DNA of 64,000 bases from Lachnospiraceae bacterium (GCA_017448245.1 JAFSLV010000009.1:1-64000); one strand, 5' to 3'; positions 53,465 to 60,979 are shown, counted from the first letter of the stretch. Notes: generated by a model from the letters alone, not told the origin. Made by a program: numbers and translations.

Positions 53465-54544
53465 ATGAAGGCAAAGAAGTGGATGACCATATTTCTTCTT
53501 CTGACGGGCGGGGCGTTTTTGCTGACGGCGCTTTTGACAGCCGCGCTCGATCCTTTTTTCGTCTACCGTGCGCCGCGCAAGGACTTCTATTATACGCTCT
53601 CCAACGAGCGCGCGCAGAACGCGGGGATCGTGCGTCATTTTTCATACGACGCGCTGATCACGGGGACGAGCATGACGCAGAATTTCCGCACGGGAGAGGC
53701 GGAGGCACTCTTTGGAGGCAGCTTTGTCAAGGTGAGCTTTTCCGGCGCGACCTTTAAGGAACGCGCGGATCTTTTGCGGCTTGCGCTCGATGAAGGTGAG
53801 GTCCGTCTCGTGATCAGTGACGCGTATGACGTGTCCGGGTCTTTTTTGCAGGACAAGGATTATCTGCAGGAGGGCTTTGATTATCCGGCCTATCTCTATA
53901 ATGACAATCCGCTCGATGACGTGAAATATCTGCTCAATCGTGACGTGCTCGCACAGTACGTGGTGCCGATGATCGCACGACGCGTGGAGGGAGGCGCGGG
54001 CGGCATCACGCCGTTTGACGGGTACGGCGCCTGGGCAAAAGAAGACGACGTGTACGGGAGGGAAGCTTTTTCCGATCTGTCCTTTTTGCAAAACGATGTG
54101 CCGCAGGAAGCGCTCACCGAAGAAGAACGGCAGACCGTGCGGGACAACGTGGAGCAGAATCTTCTTGCGGTGGCGCGCGCGCATCCGGAGACGACGTTTT
54201 ATTATTTTATCCCTCCCTACAGTGTGATCTACCGCGGGATGCAGTATGGCAGGGGGGAGCTCGTCAAACAGATTGAGGCGGAGGAGGAGGCCGTCAGGAT
54301 GCTGCTTGGCGAAGACAATATCCGGCTCTATTCCTTTGCGGCGGATGCGCGGATCACCTGCGACCTTGCCAATTACAAGGACATGGGGCATTACGGACCG
54401 CGGATTAATACACGGATCCTCGAGGCCATGGCCACGGATGATGCGGCGTACCGGATCACCGCGCAAAACGCGGAGGCGTACATACGGTCGCTTTCCGATC
54501 TCTATCTGCACTATAATTATGAAGAACTGCGTGAAATGCCTTGA
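53465..54544 (+). CDS. SGNH-hydrolase-like membrane-anchored partner of the MBOAT protein
   Basis: 359 residues with one N-terminal membrane helix (about 8-30) and the bulk outside. GTSMTQNF contains the likely SGNH nucleophile Ser69; a late KDMGHYGPRIN segment could supply the His/Asp part. The layout matches DltD/AlgJ-type proteins that take the acyl group from the MBOAT partner and place it on the glycan. ATG 53465 follows GGAGCAGGG; the gene begins 29 nt after the MBOAT stop. Confidence 0.72.
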   Translation: MKAKKWMTIFLLLTGGAFLLTALLTAALDPFFVYRAPRKDFYYTLSNERAQNAGIVRHFSYDALITGTSMTQNFRTGEAEALFGGSFVKVSFSGATFKERADLLRLALDEGEVRLVISDAYDVSGSFLQDKDYLQEGFDYPAYLYNDNPLDDVKYLLNRDVLAQYVVPMIARRVEGGAGGITPFDGYGAWAKEDDVYGREAFSDLSFLQNDVPQEALTEEERQTVRDNVEQNLLAVARAHPETTFYYFIPPYSVIYRGMQYGRGELVKQIEAEEEAVRMLLGEDNIRLYSFAADARITCDLANYKDMGHYGPRINTRILEAMATDDAAYRITAQNAEAYIRSLSDLYLHYNYEELREMP

Positions 54545-54569
54545 CACGCACGTAAGGGTGTGATATATT
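54541..54569 (+). promoter_or_regulatory. Promoter of rpmG-secE-nusG
   Basis: TTGACA at 54541-54546 overlaps the previous stop codon; 17-bp spacer; TATATT at 54564-54569. Confidence 0.75.
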
Positions 54570-54580
54570 CTTTAGGACTT

Positions 54581-54601
54581 GAGGGGCATCCCTCTTTTTT
54601 T
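54581..54601 (+). terminator. Mini hairpin with T-run in the rpmG leader, possible attenuator
   Basis: GAGGG (54581-54585), loop GCAT, CCCTC (54590-54594), then seven T. It is placed between the promoter and rpmG, where a full terminator would silence the operon. The 5-bp stem is weak, so it may be partial or regulated. Confidence 0.5.
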
Positions 54602-54633
54602 AGTGGATAAGAGGAAATAGGAAAGAGGTTTTT

Positions 54634-54783
54634 ATGCGAACCAAAATCACACTGGCCTGCACGGAGTGCAAACGCCGCAATTACGACACATCCAAGGACA
54701 AGAAGACGCATCCCGACCGGATGGAATTTAACAAGTACTGTCCTTTCTGCAAAAAGCACACGCTTCATAAGGAGACCAAATAA
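54634..54783 (+). CDS. rpmG: 50S ribosomal protein L33
   Basis: Small zinc-binding ribosomal protein of 49 residues beginning [18 protein letters not shown]. Both Cys pairs (CTEC and CPFC) are present, so this is the zinc-containing form. Ribosome binding site GAAAGAGG. The L33-SecE-NusG order is typical of Firmicutes. Its TAA overlaps the ATG of secE. Confidence 0.97.
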   Translation: MRTKITLACTECKRRNYDTSKDKKTHPDRMEFNKYCPFCKKHTLHKETK

Positions 54784-55013
54784 TGGCTGACGAAGCAAAG
54801 AGAGTCAAGGGCGAAGACAGAGGCACAAGTGCCGCGGGCGGCTTTTTTAAGGGCGTGCGCCGCGAATTTTCGAGGATCATGTGGCCGTCACGCGAGGATA
54901 TCGTCAAGCAGACCTTTGCGGTTGTGCTGCTGAGCGTACTGCTGGGCGTTGTGATCTCGGCTCTGGATTTTGGTTTTTCGACGCTGATCAATCTGCTCGC
55001 GGGTATCAGCTGA
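54783..55013 (+). CDS. secE: Preprotein translocase subunit SecE
   Basis: Essential small subunit of the SecYEG channel, 76 residues. A basic N-terminal part (GVRREFSRIMWPSREDIVKQ) precedes one membrane helix (FAVVLLSVLLGVVISALDF). The ATG shares its A with the rpmG stop. nusG follows 13 nt later. Confidence 0.96.
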   Translation: MADEAKRVKGEDRGTSAAGGFFKGVRREFSRIMWPSREDIVKQTFAVVLLSVLLGVVISALDFGFSTLINLLAGIS

Positions 55014-55026
55014 GGGTATACGCATT

Positions 55027-55803
55027 ATGGAAGAAATGAATCAGATGACAACGGAGGAAACCCGGGCGGAAGAGACCGTTTCGCGGGAAGCCGCGGAGAC
55101 TGCGGCGGAAGCGCGGGAAGCCGTACAGGAGGATTCTGCGCAGGAAGTCGCACAAGAGAGCGTTGCGCAGGAATCCGCACAGGGCGCTTCTGCAGCGGAA
55201 GAAGAGCAGGCAGAAGGCGAAACCGCACAGAACGAAGCGTCCCCGGAAGGCGAAGCCGCCCCGGAGGGAGAGGCCAAGAAGGCACACTGGTATGTCGTGC
55301 ATACCTACTCCGGTTACGAGAACAAGGTCAAGGCCAATCTCGAAAAGGCCATCGAAAACAGACATCTCGAGGACCAGATTCTGGAGGTCCGCATCCCGAT
55401 GCAGGACGTGATCGAGGTCAAGAACGGCAAGCGCAAGCCCGTGCAGCGCAAGATGTTCCCGGGCTATGTGCTCGTCAATATGGACATGAACGACGACACC
55501 TGGTATGTCGTGCGCAATACGCGCGGCGTCACCGGCTTTGTCGGACCGGGCTCGAAGCCCGTGCCGCTGTCAGACGCGGAGATCAAACCGCTCGGCATCA
55601 AGACGGAAAATGTCACAGTCGACTTCAAGGTCGGAGATCTCATCGCCGTCATTGCCGGCGTCTGGAAGGATACGACGGGCGTCGTGCAGAGGATGGATAT
55701 GAGCAAGCAGACGGCGACGATCAACGTCGAGCTCTTCGGAAGGGATACGCCGGTCGAGATTTCTTTTGCGGAAGTGAGGAGACTGGACCGGAAATTCAGA
55801 TAA
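55027..55803 (+). CDS. nusG: Transcription elongation factor NusG with acidic N-terminal extension
   Basis: General elongation factor that binds RNA polymerase and couples transcription to translation; 258 residues versus about 175-180 usually. The extra part is residues 1-84, rich in Glu, Ala and Gln with no predicted fold. The NGN domain begins at WYVVHTYSGYENKVK and includes RKMFPGYVLVNM; the KOW domain with IAVIAGVWKDTTGVVQ closes the protein. Order secE-nusG-rplK-rplA confirms identity. The ATG at 55027 is the likely start, but no close Shine-Dalgarno box is evident. Confidence 0.95.
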   Translation: MEEMNQMTTEETRAEETVSREAAETAAEAREAVQEDSAQEVAQESVAQESAQGASAAEEEQAEGETAQNEASPEGEAAPEGEAKKAHWYVVHTYSGYENKVKANLEKAIENRHLEDQILEVRIPMQDVIEVKNGKRKPVQRKMFPGYVLVNMDMNDDTWYVVRNTRGVTGFVGPGSKPVPLSDAEIKPLGIKTENVTVDFKVGDLIAVIAGVWKDTTGVVQRMDMSKQTATINVELFGRDTPVEISFAEVRRLDRKFR

Positions 55804-55859
55804 TACAAGGTAACACTGGGAGGGCGAACAGCCCGTTATGACCAAAGGAGGCACCCGAA

Positions 55860-56285
55860 ATGGCAAAGAAAATCGAAGGCTACATCAAGCTGCAGATCCC
55901 GGCAGGCAAGGCAACGCCCGCACCGCCGGTAGGTCCCGCTCTCGGTCAGCACGGCGTCAACATCGTCGAGTTTACCAAGGCATTCAACGCGCAGACGGCG
56001 GATAAGGGCGATACGATCATCCCCGTCATCATCACGGTCTATGCCGACCGTTCCTTTACTTTTATCACCAAGACCCCGCCGGCCGCGGTGCTGCTCAAGA
56101 AGGCATGCAACCTGCAGAAGGCATCGGGCGTTCCCAACCGGGAAAAGGTCGCGACGATCAGCAAGGACAAGATCCGCGAGATCGCCGAGATCAAGATGCC
56201 CGACTTAAACGCCAATGACATCGAGGCCGCCATGTCGATGGTCGCGGGAACCGCGCGCTCCATGGGCATCGTGGTGGAAGACTGA
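55860..56285 (+). CDS. rplK: 50S ribosomal protein L11
   Basis: Stalk-base protein of 141 residues at the GTPase centre. Family motifs are [28 protein letters not shown] and the C-terminal [24 protein letters not shown] precedes the ATG. Confidence 0.98.
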   Translation: MAKKIEGYIKLQIPAGKATPAPPVGPALGQHGVNIVEFTKAFNAQTADKGDTIIPVIITVYADRSFTFITKTPPAAVLLKKACNLQKASGVPNREKVATISKDKIREIAEIKMPDLNANDIEAAMSMVAGTARSMGIVVED

Positions 56286-56302
56286 AGGGGAGGTGATGAG
56301 AG

Positions 56303-56992
56303 ATGAGACACGGAAAGAAATATAACGAGGCTGCCAAGCTGATCGACAGAACCAAACTCTATGAATCCAACGAGGCGATTGCGCTGGTCAAGAAGAGCGC
56401 ATCCGCCAAATTTGACGAAACGGTCGAGGTGCATATCCGCACCAACTGCGACTCCCGTCACGCGGAGCAGCAGATCAGGGGCGCGGTGGTGCTCCCCAAC
56501 GGCACCGGCAAGAAGGTGCGCGTGCTGGTCTTTGCCAAGGACGCCAAGCTCGATGAGGCGCAGGCGGCAGGCGCCGATCATGTCGGCGGACAGGAGCTCG
56601 TGCCCAAGATCCAGAATGAAGGATGGCTTGATTTTGACGTCGTCGTCGCAACGCCCGACATGATGGGTGTCGTGGGACGACTCGGTAAGGTCTTAGGTCC
56701 CAAGGGGCTCATGCCCAACCCCAAGGCCGGCACCGTCACGATGGATGTCGCCAAGGCAATCGAGGAGATCAAGGCCGGTAAGATCGAGTATCGTCTCGAC
56801 AAGGCCAACATCATCCACTGTCCGGTCGGCAAGGCCTCCTTCTCCGAGGAGCAGCTGCAGCAGAACTTTGACGCACTGCTGGATGCCATCGCCAAGGCGC
56901 GCCCCGCTTCCGTCAAGGGACAGTACTTAAAGAGCATCACGCTCGCGACGACCATGGGACCGGGTGTCCACGTGGTGGCCAATAAGTATTGA
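56303..56992 (+). CDS. rplA: 50S ribosomal protein L1
   Basis: L1-stalk protein of 229 residues that helps tRNA leave the E site and can repress its own operon. [36 protein letters not shown] and the NPKAGTVT segment are diagnostic. GGGGAGGTGATG precedes the start. Last gene of the L11-L1 unit; a hairpin terminator follows. Confidence 0.98.
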   Translation: MRHGKKYNEAAKLIDRTKLYESNEAIALVKKSASAKFDETVEVHIRTNCDSRHAEQQIRGAVVLPNGTGKKVRVLVFAKDAKLDEAQAAGADHVGGQELVPKIQNEGWLDFDVVVATPDMMGVVGRLGKVLGPKGLMPNPKAGTVTMDVAKAIEEIKAGKIEYRLDKANIIHCPVGKASFSEEQLQQNFDALLDAIAKARPASVKGQYLKSITLATTMGPGVHVVANKY

Positions 56993-57026
56993 GCGGAGAG
57001 TCAGCGGAATACAAAAGGGAAAGCGA

Positions 57027-57058
57027 CAGCGCCTGCGGAAATGCGGGCGCTGATTTTA
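57027..57058 (+). terminator. Terminator of rplK-rplA
   Basis: CAGCGCC (57027-57033) pairs with GGCGCTG (57046-57052), followed by ATTTTA. The hairpin overlaps the possible start codon of the next small frame, arguing that this frame is not normally translated from 57041. Confidence 0.6.
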
Positions 57059-57367
57059 AAGGACTATTTGATCAGTCACAGAGCGGAGGTGATCGGAATG
57101 CTGACGAGAGAATTAACGGAAGAAGAGATCGCTGAAATTCATTTTGAGAACGGCAGGGAAGAAGGCAGGGAAGAAGGCAGGAAAGAAGGAAGGAAACCAG
57201 GCAGGAAAGAAGGACTGCAACAGGGCGAGGATCACCTGGGCCGCCTGATACAGGCACTGATGGCTGACAATCGCCTGGACGATGTCAAGGCCGCCAGCTC
57301 GGATGCGGAGGTCAGAAGGCGGTTGTATCAGGAGTACCGGATGGAGGAGGAGGAAGCGACGGATTAA
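57041..57367 (+). pseudogene. C-terminal remnant of an Rpn-type nuclease/transposase-like protein
   Basis: A 108-codon frame. The part VIGMLTRELTEEEIAEIHFEN followed by Gly/Glu/Arg/Lys repeats (GREEGREEGRKEGRK) matches the C-terminal tail of Rpn/PD-(D/E)XK recombination-promoting nucleases, which are normally about 300 residues. The nuclease domain is missing and the start codon lies in a terminator hairpin, so I treat it as a decayed fragment. The repeats are encoded by a 12-nt GAAGAAGGCAGG-like microsatellite (57155-57210). The stop overlaps that of the convergent XRE gene. Confidence 0.6.
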
Positions 57368-57717
57368 GCCGCTGTCATCTCTTCCAGGATGAGATTGATC
57401 CCGGAGCGGACTTTGGGCGACAGCAGACGATACAGTGACAGATAGTGGTATTCTGCAGGTGTCAGGTGCAGGGAGATATCAGGCTCTCTCTGCGCCTTTT
57501 TCTTTTTTTGCGTGACCGGGTCGAAGGTCTCGCTGTTTCCGATGAGATAATCCACGCTGACGTGGAAAAAACGTGACAGCTCGATGAGGGTACGGATATC
57601 CGGCTCAGCCTTGCCGGTTTCGTATTTATGGATCGACTGCTGGGAAAGCCCCAGCTCCATCGCGAGTCGCAGCTGGCTTAAGTTTCTTTTTTTGCGCAGG
57701 ATCTTCAGATTTTCCAT
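57364..57717 (-). CDS. XRE-family regulator upstream of the LoaP-like operon
   Basis: 117 residues. The N-terminal HTH (LKILRKKRNLSQLRLAMELGLSQQSIHKYETGKAEPDIRTLIELSRFF) is a canonical XRE domain, followed by a DYLIGNSE motif and a C-terminal helix. The ATG at 57717 starts the conserved domain; a longer reading to 57747 has no support. It is divergent from the LoaP-like gene, and two inverted repeats with AACAACC/GGTTGTT half-sites lie between them, so it probably represses loaP and perhaps itself. Confidence 0.85.
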   Translation of the reverse strand: MENLKILRKKRNLSQLRLAMELGLSQQSIHKYETGKAEPDIRTLIELSRFFHVSVDYLIGNSETFDPVTQKKKKAQREPDISLHLTPAEYHYLSLYRLLSPKVRSGINLILEEMTAA

Positions 57718-57747
57718 AACATACCCCCAAACAGAACATATGATCAA

Positions 57748-57775
57748 AACAACCAGTCAACACCGGAAGGTTGTT
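57748..57775 (+). promoter_or_regulatory. Inverted repeat, putative XRE operator 1
   Basis: AACAACC (57748-57754) and GGTTGTT (57769-57775), 14 nt between the half-sites. On the - strand it overlaps a TTGACT that could be the -35 of the xre gene. The following T-run may also make it a terminator-like hairpin. Confidence 0.55.
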
Positions 57776-57836
57776 TTTTTTATATGTCTTATATTGTAAA
57801 GAAAACAAGGATTACGATAAAACCGAATCGTCGTTA

Positions 57837-57865
57837 TTGAAAACAACGAAAGGTTGTTATATAAT
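57837..57865 (+). promoter_or_regulatory. LoaP-like operon promoter with operator 2 in the spacer
   Basis: TTGAAA (57837-57842), 17-bp spacer, TATAAT (57860-57865). The spacer contains AACAAC (57842-57847) and GGTTGTT (57852-57858), so a bound repressor would block RNA polymerase. Transcription should start near 57872. Confidence 0.75.
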
Positions 57866-57887
57866 GTACAGGTATCCGGAGGACTCT

Positions 57888-58403
57888 ATGTGGTACGTAT
57901 TGCAGACCAAAACGCATACCGAAGAAAGCGCCCTCGACAAGTGCAGGAAGGCGCTCGTGCCCGCGGCTGCGGATGCCGTCTTTTTACCGCGCTATGTGCG
58001 CGAACGCAAGGTACACGGCGTCTTTGAGAGGGATCTGCGGGTGCTGTTTCCTGGTTATCTCTTCGTGGACAGCAAGACCCCGGAGGAGATAGCGGCGGTC
58101 ATGCGGGAGATACCGGGGATCGCCGTTCCGGTCTGTACGGGGGAGGATTTTACACCGGTCCGCCGGGAGGAACAGACGTTTCTTTTGCGTCTGATGGATG
58201 ACGACCACATCGTGCAGCCGTCGAAGGGCAGGATTCTGAACGGGGTGGTGGAGGTGGACGAGGGTCCTTTGACGGGACACGGCGACAAGATCGTCTATAT
58301 CGACCGCCACAAGCGCTTTTGCGAGATCCGCGTGCATATGCCGGACGGCGAGAAAAAGGCGCGTGTGAGCCTCGAGATCACGGAGAAATCGCTCGCCGTA
58401 TGA
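57888..58403 (+). CDS. NusG-family antiterminator, LoaP-like (first paralog)
   Basis: Specialised NusG homolog of 171 residues. The NGN domain starts at WYVLQTKTHTEESA and contains RDLRVLFPGYLFVDS; the KOW domain contains GPLTGHGDKIVYIDRHKR. LoaP proteins ride on RNA polymerase to read through terminators in long polysaccharide or antibiotic operons. The start is ATG 57888 (CCGGAGGA 6 nt upstream); ATG 57864 lies before the predicted transcription start. The second paralog overlaps its stop as ATGA. Expression is probably controlled by the XRE protein. Confidence 0.85.
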   Translation: MWYVLQTKTHTEESALDKCRKALVPAAADAVFLPRYVRERKVHGVFERDLRVLFPGYLFVDSKTPEEIAAVMREIPGIAVPVCTGEDFTPVRREEQTFLLRLMDDDHIVQPSKGRILNGVVEVDEGPLTGHGDKIVYIDRHKRFCEIRVHMPDGEKKARVSLEITEKSLAV

Positions 58404-59050
58404 TGGAGGAGCAGAGCCGGGACGCGGCCGTGTCCGATGCGCCGCCGCAGGAGGCGGTATCACCGGAGGCTTCGGGCTGTGACTGGTACGTGATACGCGT
58501 GCGCTCCGGCCATGAGGACGAGATGATCAGCGTCCTTCGTCCCATGATGCGTACGGAACTCGGGGAAGAAGTCTTTACCATGAAAAAGGAAAAGGACGTG
58601 CATTACCGCGGAGAGCACAGGATCGTGTGTAAGGCGGCCTTTCCCGGATATATCTTTTTCGTCACGCCGGATGCGGCGGGCATGAATGAGATTCTGAAAA
58701 AGCTCCCTCTGTTTGGTTTTTTGCTCAAGACCAACCGGCAGATCACGCCGATCCTGCCGGAAGAGAAAGAGTTTTTGACCGTCATCGGCGGAAAAGACCA
58801 CATCGTCGATATCTCCATAGGCTTTAAGGAGGGCGACGAGATCGGCGTCGTGGTCGGTCCTCTGAGCGCCGTTAAGGGCAGGATCCTCAAGCTGGACCGG
58901 CACAAGAGGATCGCACAGATCGAGGTATCGCTCCTCGGCGAGCCGCATCCTGTCTGGTTTGGTTTTCGGGTGCTCCGCAGCAGATCCGAAGCGGAGGAGC
59001 TCGTCCGCAAGGGCAGGCGCCGGGACGAAATGGCGGCACTGTCGAGATAA
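58400..59050 (+). CDS. NusG-family antiterminator, LoaP-like (second paralog)
   Basis: 216 residues, clearly different from the first paralog. An unstructured N-terminal stretch (1-28) precedes the NGN domain (WYVIRVRSGHEDEMISVL, then CKAAFPGYIFFV). KOW is at about 145-195 with GPLSAVKGRILKLDRHKRIAQIEV. The DRHKR motif is shared with the first paralog and not found in the housekeeping NusG of this window. The ATG overlaps the preceding stop, so both are translated together. They could bind different RNA sites, act at different steps, or form a heteromer; none is known. Confidence 0.82.
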   Translation: MMEEQSRDAAVSDAPPQEAVSPEASGCDWYVIRVRSGHEDEMISVLRPMMRTELGEEVFTMKKEKDVHYRGEHRIVCKAAFPGYIFFVTPDAAGMNEILKKLPLFGFLLKTNRQITPILPEEKEFLTVIGGKDHIVDISIGFKEGDEIGVVVGPLSAVKGRILKLDRHKRIAQIEVSLLGEPHPVWFGFRVLRSRSEAEELVRKGRRRDEMAALSR

Positions 59051-59055
59051 AAGAA

Positions 59056-59101
59056 CCTGCGGGTGCATGTTGACGTTGCATTGCGCGGCATGTCACGCAG
59101 G
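59056..59101 (+). ncRNA. Candidate antitermination RNA hairpin before the wzz-like gene
   Basis: CCTGCG (59056-59061) pairs with CGCAGG (59096-59101); TGAC and GTCA extend the stem on the loop side with a 9-nt bulge. LoaP proteins recognise an RNA hairpin in the leader of their target operon. This is the only marked structure between the paralogs and the first polysaccharide gene. Inference only. Confidence 0.35.
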
Positions 59102-59167
59102 GGTCAGAAGGAGGCTCACCGTCTGCGCGCAACGATGCGGGCAGAATGGCGAAGCATTGGAAAAAAA

Positions 59168-60118
59168 ATGGAACCATACGAAGAAAGAGAAATCGACCTG
59201 AAACAGCTGCTGCTCACGGTACTTGCACGGTGGCAGCTCATCCTCATCCTCGCACTGTGCGGTGCGGCGGCGGGGGCGGCGTACAGCGCGCTGCAGCGGA
59301 CGCAATCAACCGTGTCGCAGGAAGCGCCCGTACCGGAACTCACCTACTGGGAGGATGAGGCCTACTACGAGACGATGGACGCGCTCTATGAGCAGTGGAT
59401 CCGTGAGGCGCAGGAGGTGCTTGCGGAAGGGATGCCCGAACCGCTTGCGGAGGGCAGGAGCGCCATAGAGGAAGCGGATACGGCACTGCAGCTACTGGCA
59501 AGAATCGAGACAGCCAAAACCGCAAGAGGTAAGCTCACGGCTCCGGAGGCACCGTCAGCGGGCGGTGCGCGTTCCGTGATCCGCTACGGCGTGATCGGCT
59601 GCGTCGGCGGTCTGTTCCTCGGGCTCTTCCTCCTTGCGATGTACTATGTGTTGTCCAACCGGATCCTGTCCGCGGACGAGATGAATCGCAGATACCGTCT
59701 GCGTGCGCTGACGGTGCTCCCGGATGAGCGGCATACCACAGGCGTGAGCGGCACCCTGCAGAGGATCGGCGCCGATGCCGTCTACCACCGGATGGCTGGG
59801 GAGGAGCGGCTGCAGGTCGCCAAAGCCAATCTCAGCGTCTATGCACCGGACATCAAAGAGGCGCTGCTCGTCGGAGAGATGCCCGTAGCGGAGATGGAAG
59901 AGATCCGCAAGGCGTTGTCCGCACGGATCCCTGAGGTGCAATGGTCCGTCGCAGCGCATATCAACGAGAATGCCGCTTCGCTGGAGATGCTTAAGAACGC
60001 GGAGAACATCATCCTCACCGCCAAGGTCCTGTCTTCCAAATATACCGACCTCGACCGCATGATGCAGACGCTGCATGACTGGAAAAAGACGGTTGTCGGG
60101 ACGGTGGTGACGGGGTAG
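59168..60118 (+). CDS. Wzz/chain-length-determinant-like protein with degenerate kinase-like tail
   Basis: 316 residues. Two membrane helices (21-40 and 137-163) flank a short external region of about 100 residues, as in Wzz/CpsC polysaccharide co-polymerases. After the second helix about 150 cytoplasmic residues follow: a stretch LRALTVLPDER similar to the CpsC-CpsD linker, then a Rossmann-like pattern ending NIILTAKVLSSKYTDLDRMM and VVGTVVTG. This resembles the end of a bacterial tyrosine kinase, but no Walker A (GxxxxGKS/T) is visible. It likely regulates polymer length. ATG 59168 lacks a strong ribosome binding site; ATG 59138 is an alternative. Confidence 0.75.
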   Translation: MEPYEEREIDLKQLLLTVLARWQLILILALCGAAAGAAYSALQRTQSTVSQEAPVPELTYWEDEAYYETMDALYEQWIREAQEVLAEGMPEPLAEGRSAIEEADTALQLLARIETAKTARGKLTAPEAPSAGGARSVIRYGVIGCVGGLFLGLFLLAMYYVLSNRILSADEMNRRYRLRALTVLPDERHTTGVSGTLQRIGADAVYHRMAGEERLQVAKANLSVYAPDIKEALLVGEMPVAEMEEIRKALSARIPEVQWSVAAHINENAASLEMLKNAENIILTAKVLSSKYTDLDRMMQTLHDWKKTVVGTVVTG

Positions 60119-60168
60119 AAGGAAAGTGCTCCGGGGACACGGAATACGAACATGTGATCGAAAAATGA

Positions 60169-60197
60169 TTGACATGAATATGTCAAAAGGGTATAAT
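60169..60197 (+). promoter_or_regulatory. Promoter and operator of the toxin-antitoxin pair
   Basis: TTGACA (60169-60174), 17-bp spacer, TATAAT (60192-60197). The -35 lies inside TTGACAT-GAAT-ATGTCAA (60169-60186), a perfect 7-bp inverted repeat. Toxin-antitoxin complexes typically repress their own promoter at such sites. Confidence 0.75.
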
Positions 60198-60264
60198 AAA
60201 CGGCAGAGGAAGCGAAATTGACGATAAGGATTGTTATAGCTATGGAAAAGAAGGAAAAACACAA

Positions 60265-60558
60265 ATGACACTTCAACAGGAAGCATATAAAAAAATAGAC
60301 AAAATGTCCGATGATGCGATTCGAATGATTCTGGATCTTATCGACAAAATGCAGTCGATGACTGTTTCGGATTTTAATACAGAGATGAAAACGCAGGATA
60401 AACCGGCAGCAACCGGTGATATTGTTGATACGATCGATGAAAATGCTTTAAAAACGATGTCCAAGGAAGAAAAAAAGACGCTTTTTTTGCGTTCGCGCGG
60501 CAATATGCACATAGATGTAAGAGCAATTGATGAGCTTCGTAAAAGGAGTGTGCTGTGA
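60265..60558 (+). CDS. Antitoxin of a PIN-domain toxin-antitoxin pair
   Basis: 97 residues. The first 30 (QEAYKKIDKMSDDAIRMILDLIDKM) are helical, then a polar linker and a C-terminal part (NMHIDVRAIDELRKRSVL) that probably wraps the toxin. No clear family name from sequence; role inferred from the PIN gene that overlaps its stop by 4 nt. AAGGA upstream of the ATG. Codon use is more AT-rich than upstream genes. Confidence 0.75.
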   Translation: MTLQQEAYKKIDKMSDDAIRMILDLIDKMQSMTVSDFNTEMKTQDKPAATGDIVDTIDENALKTMSKEEKKTLFLRSRGNMHIDVRAIDELRKRSVL

Positions 60559-60944
60559 GAGTCTTGCCGGATACGAATATTTTTATAGACTATTGGGAAG
60601 ACCGGAACGGAATCGCTGACGAACTGGAAAATATTTTCACAGAGGAAGAGATTGTTGTTTGTGGTGCGGTCAAAGCGGAGCTTTTACACGGTGCGGTTTC
60701 AGACAAGCACTTAAAGAGTATGGAGGCAATGCTTGATGCATTCGAGGCGATAAATCCGGAAGAGGAAGATTGGCAACTATTGGGAGAGAATCTGTACAAG
60801 CTTCGCACACATGGCGTAACGGTTCCGCTTGCGGATGCGATCATAGCAACAGTAGCCGTCAGGAACCGGATCGCAGTATGGACGAATGATCATCACTTTA
60901 AACTTATGCAAGGTGTATTGAGTGATTTGGAGATCAGGTCTTAA
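60555..60944 (+). CDS. PIN-domain ribonuclease toxin, VapC-like
   Basis: 129 residues with all four acidic PIN residues: Asp6 (PDTNIFIDY), Glu42 (KAELLHG), Asp94 (PLADAIIATVA) and Asp112 (WTNDHHF). VapC toxins cut tRNA or rRNA and stop growth; here a neighbour antitoxin should hold it in check. The start overlaps the antitoxin stop (GTGAGAG region), and AAAAGGAG lies upstream; the GTG at 60555 is therefore the start codon. Located inside a polysaccharide locus. Confidence 0.87.
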   Translation: MRVLPDTNIFIDYWEDRNGIADELENIFTEEEIVVCGAVKAELLHGAVSDKHLKSMEAMLDAFEAINPEEEDWQLLGENLYKLRTHGVTVPLADAIIATVAVRNRIAVWTNDHHFKLMQGVLSDLEIRS

Positions 60945-60979
60945 AAAGATGGTTACGAACAGAGAAGTCGCGATATCAG

